The notes under the pieces were generated by a model, which worked only from the letters and a program-made list of their open reading frames with translations, searched no databases and was not told the origin of the DNA. This document shows positions 43,084 to 52,497 of a stretch of DNA of 64,000 nt, one piece after another. Location: assembly GCA_964606665.1 (NCBI GenBank), contig CAZSHS010000013.1, forward strand, positions 1 to 64,000, written 5' to 3'. The stretch's first letter is position 1. Every line of letters starts with the position of its first letter. The translations under genes and the position numbers were made by a program. The stretch comes from Aved-18 sp964606665 (GTDB lineage Bacteria; Cyanobacteriota; Vampirovibrionia; Obscuribacterales; Obscuribacteraceae).

Positions 43084-44007
43084 TTAATACAGACCCAGAA
43101 CTACAATCTTTATCCAGTAAAAAGAGACAGGCGATCCAAACATTAGACTGTCTCCACGGTCCAAAAAGCCACCGTGACCAGGAATTGCTTGTGAAGAATC
43201 CTTGAGCCCGGCATCTCTTTTCATCAAAGATTCGCAAAGGTCTCCAAGTTGTGCAGCTATCGAGACCACTATTCCCATCAAGGGTGCTTGCCACAATTTA
43301 TATTGAAATGGATGCGAACTAAACAAATAGTGGTCGGCAGCATAGACAACCATGGTGGCGATAATTGCAGAGGCAACCATACCGCCAACAGCCCCTTCTA
43401 CGGTTTTCTTGGGACTAATCTCGGGGAAAAGCTTGTGTTTACCCCATTTTTTGCCCACATAATATGCAAACACATCCGTTGCCCAAATAATAAACAAGCT
43501 TACCCAGACATAAGCCAAGCCTGGTTGATGTAATGGATTGGCAATATGTACGTCGCCCAAGCTTGAGGGCATCAAGCTGCGTAATAAAACAAGATGAGCG
43601 GGAAGCCATCCTACATAGATAAATCCCATTATTGTCGAAGCGATATCGGCAATGGTGGCAGGCGGCTGTTCGGACCTGAATAACAATCTAAAGAATGAAG
43701 CACAAATACCCAGAGTCAATAGAGTGGGAAACTGAGACAGAGCCTCGCTCGATGTCATATGAATGCCGGTATATTTTATAACTACCAAAGGCAGAGCAGG
43801 AAGCATTGCAAGCAAGTGAAAAGCAACGATCATAAACATTACTATTCTTCTAGACGGCTTATAGCCTTTGGCTTCTGCAAGTCCGATGAATTCGCGACCA
43901 CACAAACAGCAACCTAAAGCCATCATGATGGCAATAACAACGCCACCAAGCAAGATACTACCTGCTGCGGTGGAAGCTAAAATTACTCCAAAAAGAATTC
44001 TACTCAT
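43084..44007 (-). CDS. cdsA: Phosphatidate cytidylyltransferase
   Basis: Makes CDP-diacylglycerol, the precursor of phospholipids. 307 residues with many membrane helices and the C-terminal family signature, seen as KRDAGLKDSSQAIPGHGGFL and DRGDSLMFGSPV. FAYYVGKKWGKHKLFPEISPKK is the conserved loop before it. The start overlaps the upstream yibE/F-like stop by 4 bp. Last protein gene of the galE-ruvB-yibE/F-cdsA run. Confidence 0.93.
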   Translation of the reverse strand: MSRILFGVILASTAAGSILLGGVVIAIMMALGCCLCGREFIGLAEAKGYKPSRRIVMFMIVAFHLLAMLPALPLVVIKYTGIHMTSSEALSQFPTLLTLGICASFFRLLFRSEQPPATIADIASTIMGFIYVGWLPAHLVLLRSLMPSSLGDVHIANPLHQPGLAYVWVSLFIIWATDVFAYYVGKKWGKHKLFPEISPKKTVEGAVGGMVASAIIATMVVYAADHYLFSSHPFQYKLWQAPLMGIVVSIAAQLGDLCESLMKRDAGLKDSSQAIPGHGGFLDRGDSLMFGSPVSFYWIKIVVLGLY

Positions 44008-45146
44008 GATCTGTTTTGACTCATCATTTTAGCAGCAGTGAAAGCGGTAATGGGAATGGTTACAACCAGTCCCAAACTCCCGGACAAAGCAGATGCAACC
44101 TCGGTAGCAAACAAATCTAAATTGATCAATTTGTTTGGTGCAATTTGTGTAGCAAGAAGCATGAGTGGAAGTGCGCTACCAGCATAAGCCAATATAAGCG
44201 TGTTAGTCATGGCACCCATGATGTCTCGACCCACGTTCATTCCAGCTTGATAAAGCTCCTTGAACGTAAGTTCTGAGTTGGTTTTAGAAATTTCTGATAC
44301 TGACGATGCTACAGAAATACCAACGTCCATAATTACACCAAGCGCCCCAATCAGCATCCCAGCAGCAAGAAGACCACTATAAAATTCGGGGCTTTGCACA
44401 AGTACAGAGCCCCGCAATATTTGCGCTTCTTCACTTGACAGTCCAGTTAAAGGGGCAAGCCAAATTACTATCTGCGCAGTCACACCTGCCACCACCACAC
44501 CGCCCACAGTGCCAGTGACTGCTGCAATTGATTTTTGGGAAAAGCCACCGATGAGCCAGACTATGCTTATTGTAGAAACAAGACAAATTCCAATTGCGGT
44601 CAAAAGCGGATTGACTCCTTTCATGCTCAAAGGCAAAAGCACTCCGCAAATTAATAAAACAGTCACTATCAATCCAAGTAAAGCTTTCACGCCTTGCATT
44701 CGACCGAAAAACAAAAAGAGGGCTAGAAAAACAGCCACAAGCCAGGCTATTACAGGCATTCTATGGTAGTCGGCAATACTTATTTCGGACTGATTATTTG
44801 CTTGTTTACTAACTGCAAGCACAACTTCTTGGTTGGGGGCGACTTTGATATTGAAAGCAGGGTTATCAGTGATTTCGTGCTTGATTTCAAAAGTTCGGCC
44901 ACGCAAAATCCCGTCCAGTATTTTCACTTGTACGATTTGCTCACTGCTTTTCATGCCGGTGCCATTAAGCAATTCGGTATTGAGTTGTTCTTTACCTACT
45001 GCGACTACTCGACCGATGGCAAGCTCTTCTTCCTGGGCTTGAGCATTTCCTATGTAAGTTTCATTGGCTCTGCATGATGCAGGCGTAATAACAAAAAAAA
45101 CAAATGCAGCTAGAAATACAAGCAATCCTGTGAAAAAACTCTTCAC
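44004..45146 (-). CDS. YibE/F-family membrane protein
   Basis: 380 residues: a cleavable or anchor N-terminal helix, an outside domain of about 100 residues (IVQVKILDGILRGRTFEIKH, EVVLAVSKQ), then seven or so membrane helices (PVIAWLVAVFLALFLFFGR, GALGVIMDVGISVASSVSEI, DIMGAMTNTLILAYAGSALP). This is the YibE/F pattern. Function is not established in the family. It is coupled by 4-bp overlaps to ruvB upstream and cdsA downstream. Confidence 0.82.
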   Translation of the reverse strand: MKSFFTGLLVFLAAFVFFVITPASCRANETYIGNAQAQEEELAIGRVVAVGKEQLNTELLNGTGMKSSEQIVQVKILDGILRGRTFEIKHEITDNPAFNIKVAPNQEVVLAVSKQANNQSEISIADYHRMPVIAWLVAVFLALFLFFGRMQGVKALLGLIVTVLLICGVLLPLSMKGVNPLLTAIGICLVSTISIVWLIGGFSQKSIAAVTGTVGGVVVAGVTAQIVIWLAPLTGLSSEEAQILRGSVLVQSPEFYSGLLAAGMLIGALGVIMDVGISVASSVSEISKTNSELTFKELYQAGMNVGRDIMGAMTNTLILAYAGSALPLMLLATQIAPNKLINLDLFATEVASALSGSLGLVVTIPITAFTAAKMMSQNRS

Positions 45147-46267
45147 GCTGAGCCATCCTCGGAGATAAGCATTTCCAGATTCATTTGCATGGCAGGAACT
45201 GTTCTTCCCAAATGTTGATACGCTTTGGGAGTGGCCATGCGACCTCTGGAAGTGCGCTGAATCAAACCACCTTGAATCAAAAATGGTTCATAAACATCTT
45301 CGACAGTTTCACTGTCCTCACCGATGGTGGCAGCTAATGCATCAATCCCAACGGGACCACCATTATAAGTTTCGATCATTATTTCAAGCAATCGCCTGTC
45401 CGTAGCATCCAGACCTAATTTATCTACTTGGTACGAATCGAGTGCTTCATGAGCAATATCAACTGTGATTACTGGATAATTTTTATAGTGCACATAATCA
45501 CGCACCAAACGAATAAGACGATTTGCAATTCTAGGCGTACCGCGTCCTCTGCCGGCGATGACTGCTACGGCGTCTTCGTCTATATTCAAACTAAACAGTT
45601 TACATGCTCTCTTCACTATGAGTGATAACTCTTCAAGCGAATAAAAGTCTAGCCTGTGCACAAAACCAAAACGGTCACGCAACGCTTTTGAGATACGTCC
45701 TGCTTTTGTGGTGGCACCAATCAAAGTAAAACGAGGAATAGGTAAGCGCAATGTCCTTGTGGCATGACCTTTGCCAGATGTGATGTCGACCATGAAATCT
45801 TCGATAGCAGGGTAAAGCAATTCTTCGGCTATTTTATTTAGCCTGTGAATTTCATCTATGAACAAAACATCTTTTTGTTCTAGTTGATGCAATAACCCAA
45901 TGATATCGCGTGGTCGTTCTAAACTTGGCCCAGATGAAACATGAATTCGAGCCCCCATTTCATTTGCAAGAATGCGAGCAAGTGTTGTTTTTCCTAGTCC
46001 GGGTGGTCCGTACAAAAGAACGTGGTCTAACGGTTCGCCTCGGCTTTTAGCGGCTTCCAGAGACATTTGAAAAAGATTTTTTAGACGCGATTGCCCAATA
46101 TATTCTTTGAGCGATTCGGGTCTCAAATTCAATTCGGCTTTTTTATCCGTGCTTGTTTCGCGCGAACTAACCACAGACGAGCGCTCAGTCTGACCTGTTT
46201 GACCAGATTGAGTGGATTTGCCCGAATCGCGCTTTCCAGGCTCAGCATCGCTTCTTAGAATAGCCAA
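45143..46267 (-). CDS. ruvB: Holliday junction branch-migration helicase RuvB
   Basis: AAA+ motor of branch migration. 374 residues with LRPESLKEYIGQSRLKNL, Walker A GPPGLGKTTLA, Walker B VLFIDEIHRLN, sensor LIGATTKAGRISKALRDRFG and the winged-helix end (EDVYEPFLIQGGLIQRTSRGRMAT). The N-terminal 45 residues are Ser/Thr-rich and variable. ruvA and ruvC are not in the window. It lies 9 bp after galE. Confidence 0.96.
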   Translation of the reverse strand: MAILRSDAEPGKRDSGKSTQSGQTGQTERSSVVSSRETSTDKKAELNLRPESLKEYIGQSRLKNLFQMSLEAAKSRGEPLDHVLLYGPPGLGKTTLARILANEMGARIHVSSGPSLERPRDIIGLLHQLEQKDVLFIDEIHRLNKIAEELLYPAIEDFMVDITSGKGHATRTLRLPIPRFTLIGATTKAGRISKALRDRFGFVHRLDFYSLEELSLIVKRACKLFSLNIDEDAVAVIAGRGRGTPRIANRLIRLVRDYVHYKNYPVITVDIAHEALDSYQVDKLGLDATDRRLLEIMIETYNGGPVGIDALAATIGEDSETVEDVYEPFLIQGGLIQRTSRGRMATPKAYQHLGRTVPAMQMNLEMLISEDGSA

Positions 46268-46276
46268 AAGACTTCC

Positions 46277-47257
46277 TCAATACTTCCGATTCGATTCCCA
46301 CTTCCAAGCAGTGGACACAATTGCATCAAGATCATACTTTGGTTGCCAACCAAGTACAAATTTTGCTTTTGAACAATCAGCAAGCAGGCTTGCTGGATCT
46401 CCTGCTCGTCTTTTTGCTACTTTCACATTGATGCTTCTGCCTGACACACTCTGACAGACTTCTATAACGTCTTTTACAGACGCACCACTTGACGTTCCTA
46501 GATTAATTTCGTGACTGACCGTATCGTTCAAAATTAACTCAAGCGCGCTCAAATGAGCATCAGCTAAGTCGTTTACGTGAACATAATCACGAATACAAGT
46601 CCCGTCTTTAGTTTCATAGTCATCACCAAATATTTGCAGGATATCTCGTTTTCCAAGAGCGGTCTGCAAAGCAAGCGGAATGATATGTGTTTCAGGGTCA
46701 TGGCTTTCGCCAATTTCACCTGAATCGTCTGCACCAGAGGCGTTGAAATAACGCAGCGTGACATAAGACCAATTACTGGATAAATGAAGCGCTCTAAGCG
46801 CAAGCTCAACCATATACTTGGTTGTGCCGTAAACGCTTATCGGGCTTTGTCTGTGGTCTTCTGTTATGGGCATCTCTTTGGGGACGCCGTAAGTTGTGCA
46901 ACTGGAAGAAAAAATGAGCTTTTTAACCTTGGCTTCTTCCATCGCTTTGAACAAAGACAGCGAACTAACTACGTTATTTTCAAAATATTTGAAAGGCTTT
47001 TCCATCGATTCGCCCACATAGGCACTGGCGGCAAAATGGATAACAGCCTCTATTTTGTGATCGATTAGTAATCGTTTGACCAGTTCAAAGTCACCAGTAC
47101 TTCCCTTCACATAATGCACACCAGACAAAATGGACTCTTTGTGCCCTTCGCTCATGTCGTCCAAGCCCACAATCAAAGCGCCCTTGTACTTTTGCGCCAA
47201 TCGCCTGGTCAAATGACTGCCGATATAGCCGGCAGCACCTGTAACTAGAACTTTCAA
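46277..47257 (-). CDS. galE: UDP-glucose 4-epimerase
   Basis: 326-residue short-chain epimerase: NAD motif GAAGYIGSHLTRRLA, FSSSCTTYGVP, catalytic YGTTKYMVE (YxxxK), LRYFNASGAD, RDYVHVNDLADAHL and INLGTSSGASVKDVIE. Supplies UDP-galactose for surface polysaccharide. It is the first gene of the minus-strand run that continues to cdsA and is divergent from the pgpH-like gene across 123 bp. Confidence 0.93.
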   Translation of the reverse strand: MKVLVTGAAGYIGSHLTRRLAQKYKGALIVGLDDMSEGHKESILSGVHYVKGSTGDFELVKRLLIDHKIEAVIHFAASAYVGESMEKPFKYFENNVVSSLSLFKAMEEAKVKKLIFSSSCTTYGVPKEMPITEDHRQSPISVYGTTKYMVELALRALHLSSNWSYVTLRYFNASGADDSGEIGESHDPETHIIPLALQTALGKRDILQIFGDDYETKDGTCIRDYVHVNDLADAHLSALELILNDTVSHEINLGTSSGASVKDVIEVCQSVSGRSINVKVAKRRAGDPASLLADCSKAKFVLGWQPKYDLDAIVSTAWKWESNRKY

Positions 47258-47380
47258 TTTATTGGCACCTCAAAAATTTTTTTACATATTTCATATAAGA
47301 ATACCTAATAGGTGGAAAATACAGATAAGCTCTTGTTATCTAATCTTTCTAAGTATTATTCTTTCGATCACAAATAGATC

Positions 47381-49981
47381 TTGCAAAAAGCCCCCACAAG
47401 CACCTTAGACAATAGCCAAAACGAAGACAGGCTTGAACATAGAGAAAATGTTCGGGGAGAAGTGTTGCCCGAGGGCGGTGAATTCTTCGCCTGGATTCTC
47501 ACAATTGTGACCGGGTCCTTCTTTATTTTTTTGGCTCTTACATGCACAATCTTTTTCAATCGCACTATTGAGCCAGGCACAGTAGCCTCACTCGATGTAA
47601 AAGCGCCACGAAGTGTCACCGTAATCGATTCGCATGCTACCGAAGAGGCCATGCAAACGGCAAAACACTTTGTAGTGCCCGCATTCCAGGAAGATTATAG
47701 TAAAGACAAAGATACTCAAATTAAACTCGACCAGTTTATTAGTCTGGTCAAGCAATTACAACAAGCAGGCATTAAACCCATCTCTGAGCTGAATTTGAGT
47801 GCTGATGAGCAAATATCCATATTAGGAATGGAGCAGGCCAAATTCGAGCAGGCAGTGGCAGACCTGAAGAGTAGACCTCAATTAAAACTTCAAGCTCCAA
47901 GTCTTTCAACCAAATCAAAAAAAATGAAGCGAACAGCAATTCCAAAAGCACCGGCAATAGATATAGCAGCGATTCTAAACGGACAAAGACAAGCAATTGC
48001 CAATCTGCAAATTCATCCAGATAAATTTCCAACTAAAGAAGCACTTTTTGTAAGCTTAAGCGTATTGCCAGAAAACATAGATTCTTTTTCGGGCGAAATT
48101 AATATCGCTCTACAATCGCTCAGTAAGTCCTTCAAGCGTTTTCCAGTCGAACATAAATCATTTTGGAAGAACACAGTATTTGAATTTCTTCCGGACTCTT
48201 GGACTTTTAGTTTGCGCAAAAATATGTCCAATGTAATCTCACATTCGCTTGAACCAAATTTAGCCATAGATCCAGTTGCCACCAAACAAAAGGCTGACTC
48301 TGCATCGCGTGGTGTCACTCCTGTTGTTAAACAATATAAGGAAGGAGACATCCTGGTCAAAAAAGGCGACATTGTAAGTGAAGAAATGGCAAAAACATTT
48401 CATAGTTTGGGTATCGCCAGAGAAATGAGTTTGCCACTTCTGGTGGCACTATCAAGCACCGCAATAGCTGCTATGTTTTTTACTGCACTTGTATTGTTTC
48501 ACTACGAACCGCGTCATTTCTTCTCTTCAAATTCGCTTAGTCTGATGTTCTCGCTTGTGATAGTAGCACTTCTATCTGCAAGCACTTTTGGTCGAGATTA
48601 TCCCCAGTTCGTGCCACTACCTGCAGCGGCGTTAAATTTGGCAATATTCTTTGGCAGACGAGTTTCGCTTGCTGTGATTGTGCCACTAATGATACTGGTT
48701 GCGGTGAATGGACTGCTCGATATAAATCATTTGATGGCACTTGGCTTTGCTTCATTGGCCGCCATTTTTGCCTATTCGCGCCACAGACATTTGACTGTTA
48801 CAGGATTTATGGTCGGTGTCGCGCAAGCAGTTGGATATACTTTATCTTTGACATTAATACATTTAATGCCAGACATGCCTCAGTTTCTATCAATGTTTGG
48901 AACGGCACCATTAACTCTTCCTGCTGGTACAAACTTGCAAGACAACTTATTTCCTTCTTTCACTCAGCTTTCTCAGTCTGCTCTTTTTGAATTTTTTGCA
49001 GGTCTTGCGCTGGCTATACTAGCCATAGGCGTCATGCCATTTTTAGAAGATATTTTTGGTCTGGTCACGCCTCAAAGATTGGCTGAGTTAGCCGAAGCAG
49101 ATCAGCCACTTTTAAAAGAGCTAGAAGAGAAAGCACCAGGTACATACCAGCACAGCCTGGCAGTAGCTAACCTAGCAGAAGCCGGAGCTAAAGCTATTAA
49201 AGCCGATGTAGTTCTAGTTCGAGCAGGCGCAATGTATCACGACGTGGGCAAAATGGTTAAGCCCAAATTATTTATCGAAAATCAATTGGGCGCTAAAAAC
49301 CCACACGATACAATGACTCCCGAAGACAGTCGAGATGTAGTTTTAGCACACGTTACAGACGGTATCGAACTGGCGCGTAAGTATGCACTACCAAAAGCGG
49401 TGCGCGATTTTATTCCTATGCACCAGGGCACCACTTTGATGGCATATTTTTATAGTAAAGCCTGTCAACGCGATGGCAAAGAAAATGTAGATACAATGTT
49501 CTATCGCTACCCAGGTCCAAAACCATCCTCCAAAGAAACAGCTATCGTGATGTTAGCTGATGTTTCAGAAGCCGTAACTCACAGCATGAAAGATCCAAGC
49601 GAAGACGAAGTAGAAACTGCAATCTCACGTGTTTTTGAAAATCGCTGGGAAGATGGTCAGTTCGATCAGTCAACCCTCACTTACGACGAATTAGAGCAAG
49701 TCAAATTAGCCTTTGTTCGCGTATGGCGCACACTTCATCACGAACGCCTGAAGTATCCATCTACCACTACAGGACGCATGGCCATTCCTGGAGAATCACT
49801 GGAAGAGCGCGATTCGACCAAAAGCGAAAATATCCCCAAAAAAGTTGAAGCTGCTGAACCTACAAAATCAGAGCAAGAAAGCGAAAGCGACATGTGTCAT
49901 TTAAACGCTATGCCTATTGATGGCATCGAAATCATTGAAGATACTGACCACAAGCACCACAGAGGCGAGAGCTGCTCTTAG
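47381..49981 (+). CDS. PgpH-like 7TM-HD phosphodiesterase
   Basis: 866 residues: N-terminal membrane helix, a large outside 7TMR-HDED domain (about 65-355; KAPRSVTVIDSHATEEAM, PVVKQYKEGDILVKKGDIVS), seven membrane helices (355-560) and a cytoplasmic HD domain (YQHSLAVANLAEAGA, AMYHDVGKMVKP, VLAHVTDGIELARKY, FIPMHQGTTLMAYFY). PgpH proteins hydrolyse cyclic di-AMP. The tail adds about 60 acidic residues ending in a His/Cys cluster (DHKHHRGESCS). The start is TTG with no clear ribosome binding site. Confidence 0.88.
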   Translation: MQKAPTSTLDNSQNEDRLEHRENVRGEVLPEGGEFFAWILTIVTGSFFIFLALTCTIFFNRTIEPGTVASLDVKAPRSVTVIDSHATEEAMQTAKHFVVPAFQEDYSKDKDTQIKLDQFISLVKQLQQAGIKPISELNLSADEQISILGMEQAKFEQAVADLKSRPQLKLQAPSLSTKSKKMKRTAIPKAPAIDIAAILNGQRQAIANLQIHPDKFPTKEALFVSLSVLPENIDSFSGEINIALQSLSKSFKRFPVEHKSFWKNTVFEFLPDSWTFSLRKNMSNVISHSLEPNLAIDPVATKQKADSASRGVTPVVKQYKEGDILVKKGDIVSEEMAKTFHSLGIAREMSLPLLVALSSTAIAAMFFTALVLFHYEPRHFFSSNSLSLMFSLVIVALLSASTFGRDYPQFVPLPAAALNLAIFFGRRVSLAVIVPLMILVAVNGLLDINHLMALGFASLAAIFAYSRHRHLTVTGFMVGVAQAVGYTLSLTLIHLMPDMPQFLSMFGTAPLTLPAGTNLQDNLFPSFTQLSQSALFEFFAGLALAILAIGVMPFLEDIFGLVTPQRLAELAEADQPLLKELEEKAPGTYQHSLAVANLAEAGAKAIKADVVLVRAGAMYHDVGKMVKPKLFIENQLGAKNPHDTMTPEDSRDVVLAHVTDGIELARKYALPKAVRDFIPMHQGTTLMAYFYSKACQRDGKENVDTMFYRYPGPKPSSKETAIVMLADVSEAVTHSMKDPSEDEVETAISRVFENRWEDGQFDQSTLTYDELEQVKLAFVRVWRTLHHERLKYPSTTTGRMAIPGESLEERDSTKSENIPKKVEAAEPTKSEQESESDMCHLNAMPIDGIEIIEDTDHKHHRGESCS

Positions 49982-49984
49982 TGT

Positions 49985-50644
49985 TTAGCCTTTAGTTTCT
50001 TTTTTCTTTTCTACTGCTTTGCGCATTTTATCCAGAGAGATACGGCGAAGGTCTAGCAAACGCCACTCTTCGCTTATCTGATGTCTTTGTCTGTCCAGAG
50101 GTAATCTTTTCAATTCAAGTTCGCGATCTTGTTCATCTATAACTTGACGCTGTTTTTCTAAAGGAAACTTCTCTTCTTGCACCGCATGACGCATTTTGTC
50201 GAGAGCAGTGCGCTTTTCGTCTAGTATTTGTCTTTGTTTGTCGTAAGCAACACGCTGTTCTTCAAGCGTTTGGCGTTGCTTATCTAGCGCAATTCTATCT
50301 TCGTCTATCTGATGCTCGCGCTTGCGAAATGGCATCATAGCAAGGTCCAGTTGAACTCTTTTTTCATGTAGTTGCGAGCGAACCTCGTCCAGTTTATTTC
50401 TTGGTTCTTCAAGCTTCAGCCTTTTCTCTTCTAAATTTTGTCTTTGATTATCAAGCTCTTCGCGCTTTTCTTTTAAAAATTTGAGTTGGCTATCAGCGTC
50501 ACCTTCAGGCAAAACAAGTATAGACAAAGATGGAGTCTCGATTTGTTCTTCATTTTCAGATGCTGCCCAAAGCACATTAGCAGCGCTCATAAGTGATGCT
50601 GATGCCAAAGTGGTGGCTAAAGCCAAAATTGTTCTTTTTTTCAT
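49985..50644 (-). CDS. Exported coiled-coil repeat protein
   Basis: 219 residues with a signal peptide (MKKRTILALATTLASASLMS, cut near ANVLWA). From residue 55 to 210 the sequence is a seven-residue periodic repeat of the form L-D-x-x-R-x-x (QRQTLEEQRVAYDKQRQIL, EKRTALDKMRH, DRQRHQISEEWRLLDLRR), rich in Arg, Glu and Gln: a long, highly charged helix or coiled coil, probably periplasmic. No family recognised. It follows the GspE-N-repeat gene by 4 bp. Confidence 0.7.
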   Translation of the reverse strand: MKKRTILALATTLASASLMSAANVLWAASENEEQIETPSLSILVLPEGDADSQLKFLKEKREELDNQRQNLEEKRLKLEEPRNKLDEVRSQLHEKRVQLDLAMMPFRKREHQIDEDRIALDKQRQTLEEQRVAYDKQRQILDEKRTALDKMRHAVQEEKFPLEKQRQVIDEQDRELELKRLPLDRQRHQISEEWRLLDLRRISLDKMRKAVEKKKETKG

Positions 50645-50648
50645 AGCT

Positions 50649-51860
50649 CTATTTCTCTTCCTTCAAGCGCGTCCGCTGAGTTTTTCCATTGAGGTATAAG
50701 ACTTCATCAATTGGCATAGACGCTTGGTGCGCCTGCTCCAGATACAAAATGGCTTCTTGGTCACTGATGATTGCAAGCTTGACTAGTTGCGTTGCTCTTA
50801 GTGCGGTGTAAACAGTTTCGGCTGGAACGCCATCGCTAATAAGCTCCTTTGCCACGTATGACACTTGATTGTAATTAACGGATAAACGCTCGACAATCGA
50901 ATTAGACAGTTTGTTTTTTTCAATAATCGATGCGGCAGCCAATAATTCTATCAATTCCACTGCATGATTTGTATCCAGCGAGAATGTATAAGCTTCAGCA
51001 CAAGCTTGCTCCAGACTTATGTTTTGACTATACACAGCCTGTAAAGCACGCATTCCTGCTTGTTCTTCAATAGTCTGATTGTCTAGCATTTCTTGCAGCG
51101 ATACCACCGCCTGCAATAAATTCTTTTGGTAGGAATTATTTTGGAGCAAAATATTACCCAGTGTCGTTCGCTCTAGAATCGAGGCAAGGAGAGAATCTCG
51201 CAAGCGTCTCTCGCTCAATGCGCATATCTCAACTAGTAAAAAACCCATAAGCGGAGTGTTTTTTAAATTGCGAGCACGATAGCCTTGGTTTGAAGGAAGT
51301 TTAGCAAGTGTATTTTCTCTTTGTTGGGCGGCGGCAAGTGCTGCTATACCTTGCTCGCGCGTAATTTGATTTTTGCGAATAACTTGCTGGACCAAAAGAG
51401 CTTTGTTAATGATAGTTTGTGAAACAAAACCTCGCTGACACAAAACGTGCCCAAGAGGCAATGACGTTTTGCGAGCCGACTCAAGGCAAGTATTAATCAA
51501 GGTCTCACTTGCAATATGACTGTCATAGAGTAATTGACCAAGCTTATTGGTCTCGCGATCTTCTGGTTGTAAAACTTTTGCTTCTCTGAAAGCTTCGGTT
51601 AAATCTAATTTTTTTTCAAAAGCAGTTTGCATGACCTGAACAGCAGACTCAAGGGTGAGAAGACCGTCGTTAACCATGAATTGCAAATCAACCGCATTTC
51701 GCAACTGCAAATCATCCAGACACCCAGACAAAACCAGCACTTTTCCAAGCGGCAATCCTTTGTTTTCATACTTAACAAGAGCGTCTGCAATAAGCGATGA
51801 ATTGACCACATTTGCATGCATGAGCAAATCGCCGATTCTCAAATGATTTTCAGACGCCAT
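50649..51860 (-). CDS. GspE-N/MshEN-like repeat protein A
   Basis: 403 residues made of about four repeats that resemble the N-terminal domain of GspE/PilB/MshE ATPases: LRIGDLLMHANVVNSSLIAD with GLPLGKVLVLSG (about 8-60), KLGQLLYDSHIASETLI with LPLGHVLCQRGFVS (105-165), LMGFLLVEICALSERRL with TTLGNILL (200-255) and a weaker one near 305-360. MshEN domains bind cyclic di-GMP through RLG and LG blocks. No ATPase domain is present. Lies 3 bp after rsmD. A second member is at 55161-56393. Confidence 0.65.
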   Translation of the reverse strand: MASENHLRIGDLLMHANVVNSSLIADALVKYENKGLPLGKVLVLSGCLDDLQLRNAVDLQFMVNDGLLTLESAVQVMQTAFEKKLDLTEAFREAKVLQPEDRETNKLGQLLYDSHIASETLINTCLESARKTSLPLGHVLCQRGFVSQTIINKALLVQQVIRKNQITREQGIAALAAAQQRENTLAKLPSNQGYRARNLKNTPLMGFLLVEICALSERRLRDSLLASILERTTLGNILLQNNSYQKNLLQAVVSLQEMLDNQTIEEQAGMRALQAVYSQNISLEQACAEAYTFSLDTNHAVELIELLAAASIIEKNKLSNSIVERLSVNYNQVSYVAKELISDGVPAETVYTALRATQLVKLAIISDQEAILYLEQAHQASMPIDEVLYLNGKTQRTRLKEEK

Positions 51861-51863
51861 GCA

Positions 51864-52442
51864 TTAATCTCCAAATTTAAAAAACGACAAACTTGTTTGT
51901 CCGTAATCGCGCTTGTCGAATAGGACCAAAGTATCGAAGGATTTTGGGCAAAGAGCATCTTTTGTATTAGCGTGCTCAACAATAAGGATACCGTCTGAAG
52001 CTAATATTTCGTTACTGAAAATCAACTCGACAATCGACTCCATAAGCGGACTTTTATAAGGAGGGTCGGCATAAATTATGTCAAATCGAGGCGATTTGTC
52101 GGATTTTAAGCCGTATTTTGCCAGTTTTGCAATTTCAAACTTCACATCGCCCACTCTTAAATCGCCTTGAAAAGAGAATTGCGTTAAGGTCTTTTGCAAT
52201 GCTCTCGATAAATTGGGATTCATCTCCACTGAGACTAGATTTTGAGCACCGCGACTGAGAGCCTCAAGACCCATTATGCCGGAACCTGCAAACAAGTCGA
52301 GAAATCGAGCCCCCTGCACCTTTTGGCCAAGAATGTTAAAGATTGATTGCCGAACTTTAGACGCGGTTGGGCGCACATTGCTAGCACTGGGGCTCGCCAC
52401 CAGCCTGCCTCGTGCTTCTCCACCTGTAACGCGCAATGACAT
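51864..52442 (-). CDS. rsmD: 16S rRNA (guanine-966-N2)-methyltransferase
   Basis: 192 residues from the ATG at 52442 (MSLRVTGGEARGRLVASP). The frame is open to 52532, but the added residues are not conserved and would run into the divergent nusB. Landmarks: RPTASKVRQSIFNIL, the SAM motif FLDLFAGSGIMGLEALSRGA and the catalytic DIIYADPPYKS (DPPY, base-flipping N-methyltransferase). Confidence 0.93.
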   Translation of the reverse strand: MSLRVTGGEARGRLVASPSASNVRPTASKVRQSIFNILGQKVQGARFLDLFAGSGIMGLEALSRGAQNLVSVEMNPNLSRALQKTLTQFSFQGDLRVGDVKFEIAKLAKYGLKSDKSPRFDIIYADPPYKSPLMESIVELIFSNEILASDGILIVEHANTKDALCPKSFDTLVLFDKRDYGQTSLSFFKFGD

Positions 52443-52497
52443 TCGATAATTGTACAAGCTTGAGCATGTTATATTGAAGGTCTTCAATAGGTCATTT

